From: Phoronis australis
Taxonomy: Eukaryota; Phoronida; Phoronidae
Length of the DNA: 62,000 nt
Assembly: GCA_002633005.1 (NCBI GenBank)
Contig: NMRA01000015.1
Location: forward strand, 959,598 to 1,021,597
Reading direction: 5' to 3'
In this document: piece by piece, positions 45,482 through 56,200 of the stretch
Numbering within the stretch: position 1 is the first letter of the stretch
Layout of the letters: every line of letters begins with the position of its first letter
Translations under genes and position numbers: made by a program
Notes under the pieces: model-generated
What the model saw: only the letters and a program-made list of their open reading frames with translations
What the model was told of the DNA's origin: nothing
Database searches by the model: none

Positions 45482-46460
45482 CAGTGGCGGATCTAGGATA
45501 TCACAAGGGGGGGGCCCAACATTTTGTCCGGCTGTAAGCATTTGCGCAAACTGAACCACGATTGTAGATGCGCATAGCACCGAATGGGGGGAGGAAATTT
45601 TTCTGTTTTTACCTCTAAAAATCAAGCATTTTCCGTGATTCCTGAAGTATTATCCAAGAAAAAAGGCAAAAAAAACACAAAAACAGAGAACGTGTCAAAC
45701 AGGAAAAACTGCAAGTACCAAAGACTCGAACTCACGACCTGGCGGATAGAGCACGCGTGCGTTACCACTGCACCACCACGATTTAACTGTTAATGTCTTA
45801 CTAAGAGAACTACTTGTTTATGGTCCACAGCGTTTGCGCGCGAAACCTACTTCTTTTTGTAATGCTTATTACACGTTTTATATTTTGTGACATCAATTCT
45901 TAACAAATTTGTCGTATTTGAAATAGTCTTCAAATGCCCAAAAGACCAAATCCATTTTTCGTGTTGGCAATAATGACGGGATTGCTTTGGAAGTCGTCTT
46001 AAGATAAGGTTTGACAAAGAGAGTATTGCGAGTTTCTGAGTGATTCACTAAGGCTTCGATTAAAATTCACATCTTACCAGCAGCTTCTGTTTTTTCATCG
46101 TCACTCAGGTTCTATTTTCTTTAAAAAATGAAGTAAATTTTCTTCATTGCACTGTGGAGCAGACGACGGAAACGGAGTCGTAGTGCGCAGCGCCACTGCC
46201 GGTCGCCTGGGATATCGCGGGAGAGCCTATACTTAGCGATAGTTCCGTTACGAATGCGCTGTGTTCCGAATTTGACACTTGAAATTGGATTTGAGCCCCC
46301 CCCCAACATTAAAACTGCACACATTTAAATCTTTTTTCATCCGTATAATTTTAATTACCGGGGTTAATTAATAAACTCACCATTTCCCTACGCTCTTACT
46401 GTTTTATTTTTTGCGGCAGCCAAGGGGGGGGCCGGGCCCCCCCCCCTAAATCCGTCTATG
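45482..46460. mobile_element. hAT-like element with G-run termini
   Basis: The left end reads CAGTGGCGGATCTAGGAT followed by a GGGGGGGGCCC run. The right end is its degraded inverse: GGCCCCCCCCCCTAAATCCG then TCTATG. Ends of the form CAGTGGCGGATC...G-run are, in my experience, hAT-like. Length about 979 bp. Flanks are pyrimidine-rich on both sides, so a target duplication cannot be read with confidence. It carries a tRNA-like segment on its minus strand. Confidence 0.6.
45705..45782 (-). pseudogene. tRNA-like sequence inside a DNA element
   Basis: On the minus strand TGGTGCAGTGG is a perfect A box and AGTTCGAGTCT a B box with two mismatches, at tRNA-like spacing. The stretch resembles a Gly-type tRNA head, but I could not fold a convincing acceptor stem. 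Either a tRNA pseudogene or the head of a SINE nested in the 45482-46460 element. Confidence 0.5.
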
Positions 46461-47933
46461 TCTTCCTTAGGTGGCGCTGTCAGCTCATCTTGCCAGAAGT
46501 AATGGAAACTACAAAGTGTTTTATATGCCACATTCAGAGTAAAAAAACAAGCTGAAATTTTCTTTTTTATTATTTTCTAGGAATTCATTAAAATAAATTT
46601 CACATGTGCCGCCATATTGTGTGNTTAAGACAATTTATGTTAGTTGTACTGTCTGGCAGATGTAGTTTTATTTGCACATGTTCGAACTTCCAAGAGGAAT
46701 ATCAGAATTTTTCTACATCAGTCCATGACACAAGAATCTTGCGAGTGAAGTTAATGTGATCACATGCTTCGCTTAAAATGCATGAAGATATCTTGCCTGA
46801 ATACTCTAGTGATCTTGCGTTTTTTTTTTGAGAGTATTGTGTCTATATGAAACGGGCTCCTAGTCACAAGTATTCTGACTGGCTGTTCTTACACACGTAG
46901 AAAGAGTTCTGAAGTTGCCATCTGCTGTTCTGGTTTTGTTATTTTATCATCTGCCATAGGTCAATTTGTGACTACAGATATTACAGACCAGGTATTGCTG
47001 AAACTTACAGAAGATATGAAACAATTGATACACCACAAGTAGATCCACTAGGCTGGTTGATTTTTTCCCAAGAAGTATAAATTTACAAATTATTTGTTGA
47101 TTTTTCGCAGTGAACTCTTGACTTCTGGCCAGTTTTGTTTTGACGCGAGGAATCTTCGTGGTGTTGTGGAGAACTGTGCTGTGTTTTATTACATGAACCC
47201 TTTCATACGACAGTCGGCTATTCTTTATTATATGTTTCAATTAATTCATGTGGTACATCGCTTACAAACCTGATGTCAGACAACGAAATTCTCATGAAAA
47301 CCAGTTTTTTGGCAATTTGGAAAATCAAAGTTTCAAGGCATGTCATAAACGTATAAATGGATTGTAAAACATTTAAACTCAGTGATGGAGGAATTTGTCA
47401 GATTATTTGTGTGTTTGCTGATTTGTTGCTTGTTCGATGTAGAAGTTTCTTTAGTCTAAGAGATGTGTGAACTTTAAGTGAGGGCATCTGTGGATAGCTC
47501 AGTGACCTGGGAAGTACCGGTACTTTCTTTGGGAACATGTTACTGCAAAAAAATGCCTGTGCAGGGGTCTCTGTTGGATTTTTGAAAAGGGTCAGTCTTT
47601 ATACAGACATATGCAGCTGTGTAGCTTGCCAGTAAATTATAAACCAGTTGAAACCCTGCCTGTGATGGAATCAACAATAAACACGTTGAAAATCAGAAAT
47701 GTTCTTGCTTTGTTGAAATAATATGATACAAGAGAAAATTCAAGAAATTTTCGTGTTGACTGTTTTAACTGTGTTGAACTCAAAGGGACATCTAACAGAA
47801 AACATGACTAGTATGTTCCATAGCAATCTATTTGTGTTGTCAGTCATCTATTGAATTCTTTTTTTAAGGTCGTGTTCATGTTGTTACCAACAGATACCAG
47901 GAGATAATTTTCTCAACTTGTCTCATATTTCAG
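46461..47933. other. non-coding stretch before the first recognised CDF exon
   Basis: AT-rich with one ambiguous base (46624). No upstream coding exon of the CDF gene was recognised; it is probably intronic. Confidence 0.4.
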
Positions 47934-48417
47934 GTTATTGATGCACCAGTTTTTGTCATAGACAGACAACACTGTGGATATGAGAACCCCGCCTTCGAAC
48001 CCGATGAGAATGAGATAGATAGGCACGTAGATTCACCGAGACGTTTGTCTAATGAGTATCTTGAGAGTGGCATCCCTAAGTTTGGCTCTCAGTCATTCTA
48101 TAAAGTAACAGATTTTGATTCTAAACGAAGGCTGTCTCTGGACTCAAGAATGGAGGAAGAAGAAAGGGGTGAAAGGTCCCCACTTAAGAAGTTACACCCT
48201 GGGGTTCACGTAGTTACCATCGATCATGCCTGCTATTCTGAGCCAGATTTGGCGCAGAAGAATCATGCACTAGTTAATAATATGAATGATGATCCTGCCA
48301 ATGGACAGATATTGGGATTGTCTCCGATGTTACACACGCATCGTTCTGCACCACAACTGTCTAACCTTACTGTGCATTTGGAAGAGGTGGCGCCACCATC
48401 CACAGAAATTCATGATG
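47934..48417 (+). CDS. CDF transporter exon (hydrophilic N-terminal region)
   Basis: A 484-bp exon open throughout, starting [20 protein letters not shown] after TTTCAG and ending IHD plus one base before GTATGA. Rich in acidic and Ser residues; no known domain. The first in-frame Met is far inside (SRMEEEE), so initiation probably occurs in an earlier exon. Confidence 0.88.
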
Positions 48418-51400
48418 GTATGAATATTCACTGTGTTTTTTGCCCGTACTTTTGTAGTTTAGTGATTATTAGCCACTGGTATTTACTCTCTTTATGTGAG
48501 CCCAATTACAATAGGTCCCTCTCAGCAGTCACGTAAGATGGCCAATCTCTGGCTGCCACTGTGTGGACCTGTAACTTGAGCAATGGACAAAGGCATGAAC
48601 AAAAATAGAGGAGGGCTTGTTTTGGCAAAGTGCAGGCCGCCAGTGCGACCTCAGATTTTGTATGGGGACCAAGGGTAAAAATCCCAAGTCGTCACGTCCA
48701 AATCCAAGCATGTGCTTAAAATACTGCAGGAAGTAAAGAGACACTTGGAGTCAGAATTGTTCGGCAAAAACCAGAAGGGCCTGTTCGCCCGTTCATGAGT
48801 CATGCACAGATAACGTATCTTGATCGTCTGCCTCTCATTAGGTAGAAAGTGGGCCCTCAGGTGGATATTAGTCATTATTGAGCGTACAATATACCCCATA
48901 TTTTCTGTTCAACTAAACAAAGAAAAAGTCTGCTTCGGCATCCTCGGAATATTTCGATGGACATTCATTCAGTTCTTCGTTTCGGATATTTTTGCTTTTT
49001 AATTTTGTGTTGCCAGCAACGCATCATTTGTAGCGGCCAGGACTTTCGCACGTCTGCATGCAGAGTGTCCTGGTTTTGGCAAACTCGGTATAATTTTACC
49101 AGGTCACATTTTGTGAGTTGATTATATTATGTTAAGCGTCAAGCCCTGTACAGCGTAGGTTACGATAACAGTAAGCTACATTGAGTGGATGCAGCGTTTG
49201 TATCAGCATCAATGTTATGTTGAAATATATCAACTTGGTATTACTTTTTCAAAGGCCACGAGTGGACTTTTCCCATTGACTGGTTCACATCAAAAAAGCG
49301 AGGAAAAACAAAAGAAGATTGTAATCTACCAAAGAGTGTCAGGTAAGTTGGTTATTTATTTAAAGAACAGTAATTATAAAGATGCTTTTAACTCTAATTT
49401 TGTTTCTCTTGTTGAAACTCGCTAACTGTTGTTCCTGTTGTCACAATTTAATTAAGGAAGACTTTGATCAGTTTCAAGTCCATAACATTCCTTAGCAAAA
49501 GCATGTGGACTGACCCTACTCGAAAATGAAAATAGTGCAAGAAATAATTGAAAATTGCTCCAAGACGAGTCTTTGTGAGTTGTCTTTTCTCAAAAGTTTA
49601 CTTTTAGCATAGAGCTGTTATTTCTTTTGATATCGAATGGTGAACAAAACCATACTGTTTATGTAATGTGTGCTTGTTTGCTAAAGTTATCTCTCTACCA
49701 ATGTTGGATAAGAGGATCACTTTAGGTCAAACGTGGATTGTTTGACCTGACTATACTCACTCAGTTTGTGTCAAGGACAAATTGCTTACTTTGACCTAAT
49801 TACTAGTGCAGCAGTAGCTAATCTGTAGCTGTGTTTTTTCCAAAAACATAAATTTAGATATGGGTGACAAGCAGTATATCAATTTGAACACAGAAACCAT
49901 TTTTTGGAAACAGTTCTTTTCAAACAAGGAGTGTAGTCATTGAATAAAGTTAATTAAATTCATTAAATTATTAATTTCAGTTAAAATCTGAAAGACCTCA
50001 GTCATTTCGGATTTAATCAAATCTGCATGAACAGCCGACATACTCTCTGTTTCTTAAAAACAAAAAGCTCCGGCTGTGAAGGAGGTTGTTATTTTGTGCT
50101 CAAAACTCCAAGCAGTGCGTAGAGGCGTATACAGGGCTTGCATGAAACGCGACATGTCGTGACAATATACATACTTTTGCTAAGGTTTTTCAGACTTAAA
50201 CACTTTAATGTTAAAAATTATGTGATGCAAATTGTCGACTTGTGCCCAGACAACAATGAGGTGTAATGCTGGCGAATAACTCTGGTTGTTAGGATTATAG
50301 TTTTCTAGGAGGTATAAAGTCATTTTGAAGATTTTTATTTTCTTGTTTATCATGATATGCAATGATGAAGAGTGGTTAAGCATTGGATTTGAAGTGTTAA
50401 AATAACACTACTTTGGAGATTCTTGTATAATTAGGAACATCATACAAATGATTTACAATCTTTGTGAAATCACTACTTGTTTCGCTGGACGCTATTGGCT
50501 TGTACTCTCTCTGAGTGTATTGTGATCTGTCTGACCTGTTGTGGTAATCGTGGGCCATGTGTCATTTTGTTTCTGAAACGTCATACATGTCTTGCCTCGA
50601 AATATTGCGTATTTTTATTGTATTGTCTCATGATAATCACCTATTCTTACTCTAATTTAGAAGATTGGCAATTTATCCCAAATTCAAGCCGGTGTCCATT
50701 AAAACAGTAGGCAGCACTCGCACGCGCGTATTTAACAAATTTTGAATGCATACAATGAACAAGATTTGATTAATTCCTCATAATTTTAGACACTACTATA
50801 AAGCCCAAGATGAGCTAATCACTGCCTTTGAGACAATTAGAGCAGCCAATGAGGAAGACGCTGATGATGTCATCAAGAGGAAACAGTCCAATTACAGATT
50901 GGCTAACATCTTGGCAAAAGTTACATTCCTTTTGAATTTGGTAAGTTGCCTGATAAGTTTCCAAACATAAAGCAATAAGTTAAACTCAAAAGGACCACTG
51001 TTCATGTTTGTATTTGATGATAAATACACTGCTGTTCAGATGGGCAAGAATTGTAAATTTTATTTGAACCTTCAGTTAGGTAACACCACTTGTGTCTGTC
51101 TGTCTGTCCGTCCGTCCGCCCGCCCGCCCGCCCGCCCGTCCGCCCGTCCGTCCGTCCGTCCGTCAGCTTTAATCAGTGGTTATCTGTTCAGAGTTCACTG
51201 GCATATGCATTATTTATAGTTATTGTAACCGGCCAAGTTTTGCAATGCTAATAAGTCACTGTTGAGACATAAATTAAAGTTAATGTTCATCCTTCTTCAA
51301 AGAAATATACATTTAGAGAAGTTTCGTATTCAGAATCGAATTTTGCAGGAGTGTTGTTTTACAAGAATTTCCATCATTTGTGAATGCAGCCATTGTAAGT

Positions 51401-54400
51401 CTTGAGTTATCTTGAAGAAATTCTTCAAACAAATAAAAAATAAGGGGATGAGGGGTAAGGCTACTGCTTGGCAACGTGTGGTGATAAGTAATATACGTAT
51501 ATGTAAGTATGTATGTACGTATGTCTCCACTTTGGGAGCAAGTTTTCGGATATACAGAATTGATTAAATGCATGACACTTTTCATTGTTGACAGTCTTTA
51601 TTCCGTTACATAGATTTCATACCTTCGGAACAAAACTCTACTCTCAACTGAACATAGATAAAGTAACTGACCTAGCGACATAATTAAAAAGAACACGATA
51701 TTTCGAAACATACTTGCTTCATTCCCAAGTGAAGATAAAATGACGCAGTAATGCCACCACAGAGCATAAGCTGATGACACACACAGTGGGACATGGCGGG
51801 TTAGAAATACTGTCAACAATGAAAAGTGCCGTGCGTGTAATCAATTATGTATGTATGTATGTATTTATTCATATATGTATGTATGTACAGATTCGATTTA
51901 CAGTTCCTGTCATACTTGGCAACCTCATGTTAAAGATGAGTTTTGTTGCTTACAGAGTAGTGAAGAGTGATTGTTGTGATGTGGAGCCTAGAGCATTGAA
52001 AAGCCAGGTGGAAGCTGGGAGACTGTTGTATGTCATCCAGTCATAGCAAAACATTCAATTTTACTCTAAAAGTGATTATCGGACATTGTCTAAAACTGCT
52101 GTAAACTTCAGTAAAATGTAATGATCTAGCATAAGGATAGACTTGCAGAATGAACCAAGCTTTTTATTGACATTTTTAATTGAGCTTTTTTTCTCATTTT
52201 GTTTCCAGGTATTGCTCATAGCGAAGCTAGTGGCATCCATATTGTCTGGTTCTCTTTCTGTCATATCGAGTCTGGTTGACAGCGCCGTTGATCTCGTATC
52301 TGGCATCATTATATGGTGGACTAACAGAGCCATAAAGAAGAGAGACCCCTACACCTACCCTGAAGGTAACAGTCAAAATATTTTTGAAGACGATTGTGTG
52401 GTTTCTAACATCAAATATTCAAGGCATGGAATTTTCCGCTTTTTTCAAATGTTCTGTCCGCGCATTTTATTATATTTCCGCGTAAAAAAAATCTGATTTG
52501 ATATAAAATTTCCGCGGCAAATTCCTTTCTTACCGCGGCGTTGCCGACGATGTTCACCTCGAAAAGCGGAAGTTGCTCTTTATGTTTCGGAGGAACGTAA
52601 ATTGTCAACATTGCCGGGGCATCTGGGATAGCTTGGTGGGATTTTCAATGGCGTCTCGTGTGATTGTAAACCGCGGTGACAAATACTACGGCTCTGCAGC
52701 CAGTGTGGGGGGTGGGAGTGGAGGAGTGGATGGACGAGATAAAAAGACGCAGACGCATGCTACTGATGGTGGTAACGTTGTTTTGTTTTTAAGTCCTCCT
52801 GATTTTGGTCGGCGAAAGGTTCACATCGACTATTTCAAGGCTGGGTAGCACGCATGTTTTGGGCCTTAAAAGTTTCCACGTTTTTTGTCATTGGTCATTC
52901 CAAGCCCTGGATATTAGTTAAGCATTTTTCTAGTTTGGAGTTATTGCAAGTAACGTGGAATTGGAGAGTGAATTCAAAGATTGCACCAGAACTTGAAATT
53001 ATTGTCTATAATTGTGTGCTTGAGTATATTATGGATTACGCAGGTGAGTTTCTGGTCTAAGTTGACACTTAACGATCTCATGATTGGAGCAACAAACTCT
53101 GGTTTAAACTCATGATTTCAAATTCAGATTTATTTAGATCTCAATTTTGAGGTCGTCAAGTGTCACTTTGGATGAGACATTCATCCACATAAACTGCAGT
53201 ACACTCAAGCATGCAATCATAGACATTCCTCTGGAGTTTTCACTGATTACTAGGGCCAAAAATTTCAAGCTTGATGTGGAGTTCGAAATTGAGTTCGGAG
53301 ATTAGACCCGGGTCTCTTTTGTGCAAGTCTCTAAGCACATCCCTATGGTTGTTGTAGGCCGTACCAAGCTGGAGCCTCTCGGCATCGTTGTACTGTCGGT
53401 AATCATGTCTGTCGCAGCTGTTCAACTTGTCATAGTGTCTGTGGAGAGAATCGTTGACTTTGCCACTGCCAAAACCAAGAACACTGTCGTAATGGACATA
53501 GCCACCATTGTTATTGTTGTCTTCACCATCGGTGAGTTTGACATTCTTAGAATGTTCTGACGGGGTAAAAGAAGTGAAAGCTATTATTTGTCTCCAATAT
53601 TCACAGAAAATTCTCTTCTTGCAGATTGATTTTTTTGTGACTGTTCCAATATATTGTTAAAATTAGTTGGCTTGATATTAAGTTAGTTACGGCAATTTTC
53701 AGCTATTTTTTATCTATAACGATTGTAAGTATGCAAATAATTGACTTGGTTATTAGTTTCATCGTGAGAAAATGCCTCTTTGTGTTTCAAACCTCAGTTT
53801 CTGCTCCTTTAATTGTCTTTCCAGTGAGTAAGTTGGTGATGTTTCTACTTTGTCGGCGTGTTCCTGTTCCTAGCACAGAAGCGCTAGCTCTGGACCACAG
53901 AAATGACGTACTCTCTAATTTTGTGGCTTTGGTCATGGGTCTTGTGGGTAACGTATAGCCTCATTTACGTACTGTACAGTTTAGGTAGAACGAGATAAAA
54001 ATAAAACTAGTCACTCGCCACTCTACTGTTTTGTTGAAGTCAATGAATTGTTGACATGACATTTGTTTACATTTTATCATTTGAATTGTTGACATGACAT
54101 TTTATCTTTTTAACTGCTTTACTTGTTGCATTGTTTTACATACTTAGAAGGTGTATGTTAGTGGTGTACATTAGTGGTGTACCTTAATGGTAACAGAAAT
54201 TGATACAAAAAATTAAATTTTTGATAGTGCTGAGTTACTTGTCATGAAACTAAAGTCGCTTTTGCTCGAGAGACAGTCGTCACCGTGTCAGTTGTCACGG
54301 CACGACTTGCTCCACTTTAGTCGCATTTACAGTACATTAGATTGCAAACTGGATCAACATGAATCACTTACACGAAGACTGTCGGTGTAGGCTTGCATAA

Positions 54401-55885
54401 ACAATAGCAAACATCCAAGACGTGGAATTCCAGCAGATCACCTGTATATACACTATGGCGCAAGTGCATTGAAAGATGGTCCCTTTCCACCCTGCCCCAG
54501 TTGTGTTTAGAAGACTTAGTGTAATTGCAACTGGAGCAACTGATCGAGTGCAACTCGCTCTACCCATCAAACCGGTGTCAAAAATAGCTGCCGCAGTGTC
54601 ACCTTGCTCCGTGTCAGTCATGTTTACACACACACACTTGCACCTGATGAGCTGTTCCGTGTTAGTTGCTCGGTGTCAGCTGTCTCTCGTGTAAATGCAA
54701 CTATAAAATAGTCTCAGAAACAAGATATTCTGTCCAGCTTAGTCGTGCACAGCCTAACAATTTAAGTTTATGGCTCTCTGATGCTGGGCCTGTTATGAGT
54801 CATTGATAATGAGGTGTGCAAAGCTTGCCCTGAAATTTACCAGTGGCTGTGTGCAGAATGTACGCAAAATGAAATTAAAATGCTGAAGGTAGTTCTATAT
54901 TGTACAAGTATAAAAAATCACACAAAGTCACTATAGCAAGGGTGAACAAGGTTTGAAATGCCATGATTTGCCAAGCGATGAGTAAAACAAAGTTTTTGCA
55001 TTAATTTCCAGATCTCAGATGTATTTTTTTGAAAGAGTTAGCAATTAAAAAACTGCAGACCAGAACCCACTATGGCCTTTGTCATTACAAACCATTGTTT
55101 GTGTCCTCAGGTTCTTACTGGTGGAAGTATGCAGATCCTATTGGTGCTGTTCTCATATCTCTCTACATTGCATTCAGTTGGTATCAACAGGGATGGCGTA
55201 AGTAGTCTGATTATATACCATTACATCTTTTGCTTGACCCAGTTTCCAATTTTGATCCAAGATTGGACAAGTTGGCAGGGACGAATGCAATTTCTTTATT
55301 TGCGAACATTTGAGACATTGGGCATTTTTGCGTGAATTGTTATCCCACCGTGTAACAGTGGCAAAGAATTCAGGAAAAACGCCTAGAAATCTCACTGCAT
55401 TAAACTTCTATACAAGAGCGCAAAGTGCTGTCTTCCAACTACACTATCACAATATAGGCGTATTTCATTACGTTGGCACTAAATCAAAAAATGTTCATAG
55501 GTTTGATCTAATTGTTATTTGCATTACAAAAGGTGCTTATCATCGCTTTGCATTGCTCTAATATCTGTTTTCATTTATAGAACAAATCAAGATGCTCACC
55601 GGTGTAACCGCGCGACCGGAGTTCCTGAAAAAGATAACGTGGATCTGTCTCGACCACAGCTCTAAGATCCAGCACATCGACACCGTGCGAGCATTTCATT
55701 TTGGCACGAACTTCATTGTCGAGGTCGACATTGTCCTGCCAGAGACAATGACCTTGAAGGAGGCACACGACATTGGCGAGCCTCTGCAGCAGAAGTTGGA
55801 GAAATTGACAGAGGTTGAGCGAGCATTTGTGCATCTGGATTACGAGTTTGAGCACAGTCCATATGATGAACATAAACATGTGTGA
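47934..55885 (+). CDS. cation diffusion facilitator, Mn-CDF group (metal tolerance protein-like), N-terminus incomplete
   Basis: A proton-coupled divalent-metal exporter, predicted to move Mn2+ out of the cytosol or into compartments. Eight exons join in phase to 522 residues plus an unknown N-terminal exon. A long hydrophilic N-terminus (about 190 residues) precedes the conserved [18 protein letters not shown] segment. Six membrane segments follow. TM2 contains [11 protein letters not shown] and TM5 contains [10 protein letters not shown]; both hold DxxxD (DSAVD and DHRND), the signature assigned to the Mn group in contrast to HxxxD of Zn carriers. The C-terminal cytosolic domain ends [20 protein letters not shown] and the [13 protein letters not shown] motif. 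The first exon seen begins in phase 0 without an ATG, so a start exon must lie upstream. Introns carry a MITE (52420), another inverted-end element (54246) and microsatellites. Confidence 0.93.
49255..49342 (+). CDS. CDF transporter exon
   Basis: Reads [20 protein letters not shown] then EDCNLPKSV with split codons at both ends. The acceptor is TTTTTCAAAG and the donor GTAAGT. Phase joins it exactly to its neighbours; CNLPKSVR is typical of animal members of this CDF group. Confidence 0.88.
50790..50940 (+). CDS. CDF transporter exon (before and into TM1)
   Basis: Completes [16 protein letters not shown], then AKVTFLLNL, the start of TM1, before GTAAGT. Confidence 0.93.
51096..51164 (+). repeat. 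tetranucleotide microsatellite with TCTG, TCCG and CCCG units
   Basis: Consecutive blocks (TCTG)n, (TCCG)n, (CCCG)n, then mixed TCCG/CCCG units, strongly asymmetric in strand composition. It lies in a CDF intron. Confidence 0.9.
51566..51744 (-). repeat. dispersed repeat, inverted copy of 60938-61118
   Basis: The minus strand here and the plus strand at 60938-61118 share a long similar stretch including ACAAGTATGTTTCGAAATAT-like and GTTGAGAGTAGAGTTTTGTT phrases. The translated conserved part reads SMFRNIV and [13 protein letters not shown] in both. Possibly the 3' end of a retroelement; the body is absent. Confidence 0.65.
51850..51890 (+). repeat. (TATG)n microsatellite
   Basis: ATGT/TATG units with a short interruption; a similar short run occurs at 51500-51522. 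Confidence 0.75.
52209..52365 (+). CDS. CDF transporter exon (TM1-TM2, first DxxxD)
   Basis: Reads [20 protein letters not shown] then [18 protein letters not shown] and DPYTYPE. DSAVD is the TM2 metal-site motif; YPEG is the conserved loop after TM2. Confidence 0.96.
52420..52909 (+). mobile_element. hAT-like MITE, copy 3, in a CDF intron
   Basis: Ends CAAGGCATGGAAT (52420-52432) and ATTCCAAGCCCTG (52897-52909); the left end differs from copy 2 at two positions. The interior is closely similar to copies 1 and 2 except for a loss near the left end. Flanks AATATT and GATATT could be a decayed target duplication. It begins only 55 bp after the TM1-TM2 exon. Confidence 0.75.
53358..53531 (+). 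CDS. CDF transporter exon (TM3-TM4)
   Basis: Reads [20 protein letters not shown] and the TM4 stretch [13 protein letters not shown], with split codons at both ends. The [12 protein letters not shown] junction is diagnostic. Confidence 0.95.
53825..53947 (+). CDS. CDF transporter exon (TM4 end, second DxxxD)
   Basis: Reads [14 protein letters not shown] then [25 protein letters not shown] is the TM5 metal-site motif. Confidence 0.95.
54246..54712. mobile_element. inverted-end MITE-like element in a CDF intron
   Basis: About 50 bp at each end are inverted and roughly three-quarters identical, including CGAGAGACAG exactly in both. Internal copies of AGTCGCATTTACA (near 54320) and a related inverted piece (near 54515) suggest internal rearrangement. 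No coding sequence was recognised. Confidence 0.5.
55111..55197 (+). CDS. CDF transporter exon (TM6)
   Basis: Reads [20 protein letters not shown] and AFSWYQQGW, with split codons at both ends; WYxDPIGAxxISLYI is typical for TM6 of this group. Confidence 0.95.
55581..55885 (+). CDS. CDF transporter last exon (cytosolic domain, stop)
   Basis: Reads [20 protein letters not shown], then the conserved C-terminal domain, ending SPYDEHKHV and TGA. The last 35 bp are the first of three tandem diverged units that continue into the 3' UTR. Confidence 0.96.
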
Positions 55886-55955
55886 CCACTGTACGTATGA
55901 TGAACATAAACCTGTGTGAACACAATCAGTATGACGATCATACAGCTGTGTTGGA
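55851..55955 (+). repeat. three diverged 35-bp tandem units across the CDF stop codon
   Basis: Units 55851-55885, 55886-55919 and 55920-55955 share 'tatga(t/c)ga(a)cataaac(a/c)tgtgtga' in varying degree. The stop codon lies at the end of unit 1. Confidence 0.75.
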
Positions 55956-56194
55956 CAGGAATCAGGATGAGGGGTGTGATAGAAAGTTTGCTGGAGAATT
56001 GGTGGTGTTTAGATCAAATTAATTATGTTAAGTATGACATCATTTTGATATTTCTAACCCAGTCACATAAAATTTAAATGACAAAATAAAACAATTACCA
56101 TTATTAGACCAGTTTTTACATAGTGTTGTAAATTACTAAGCTTTTTGAAAATCATTACCGAGCTATTGATCAGATCAATGTTTTAGCATTTAAC

Positions 56195-56200
56195 AATAAA
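56195..56200 (+). terminator. candidate CDF polyadenylation signal
   Basis: AATAAA 310 bp after the stop codon; another at 56085-56090. Which one is used cannot be decided from sequence. Confidence 0.45.

Noticed and set aside
52573-52848. A 91-codon frame that looked like a small gene ([15 protein letters not shown]).
   Set aside because: It lies wholly within the MITE copy at 52420-52909 and has relatives in the other copies; no independent evidence of a gene.
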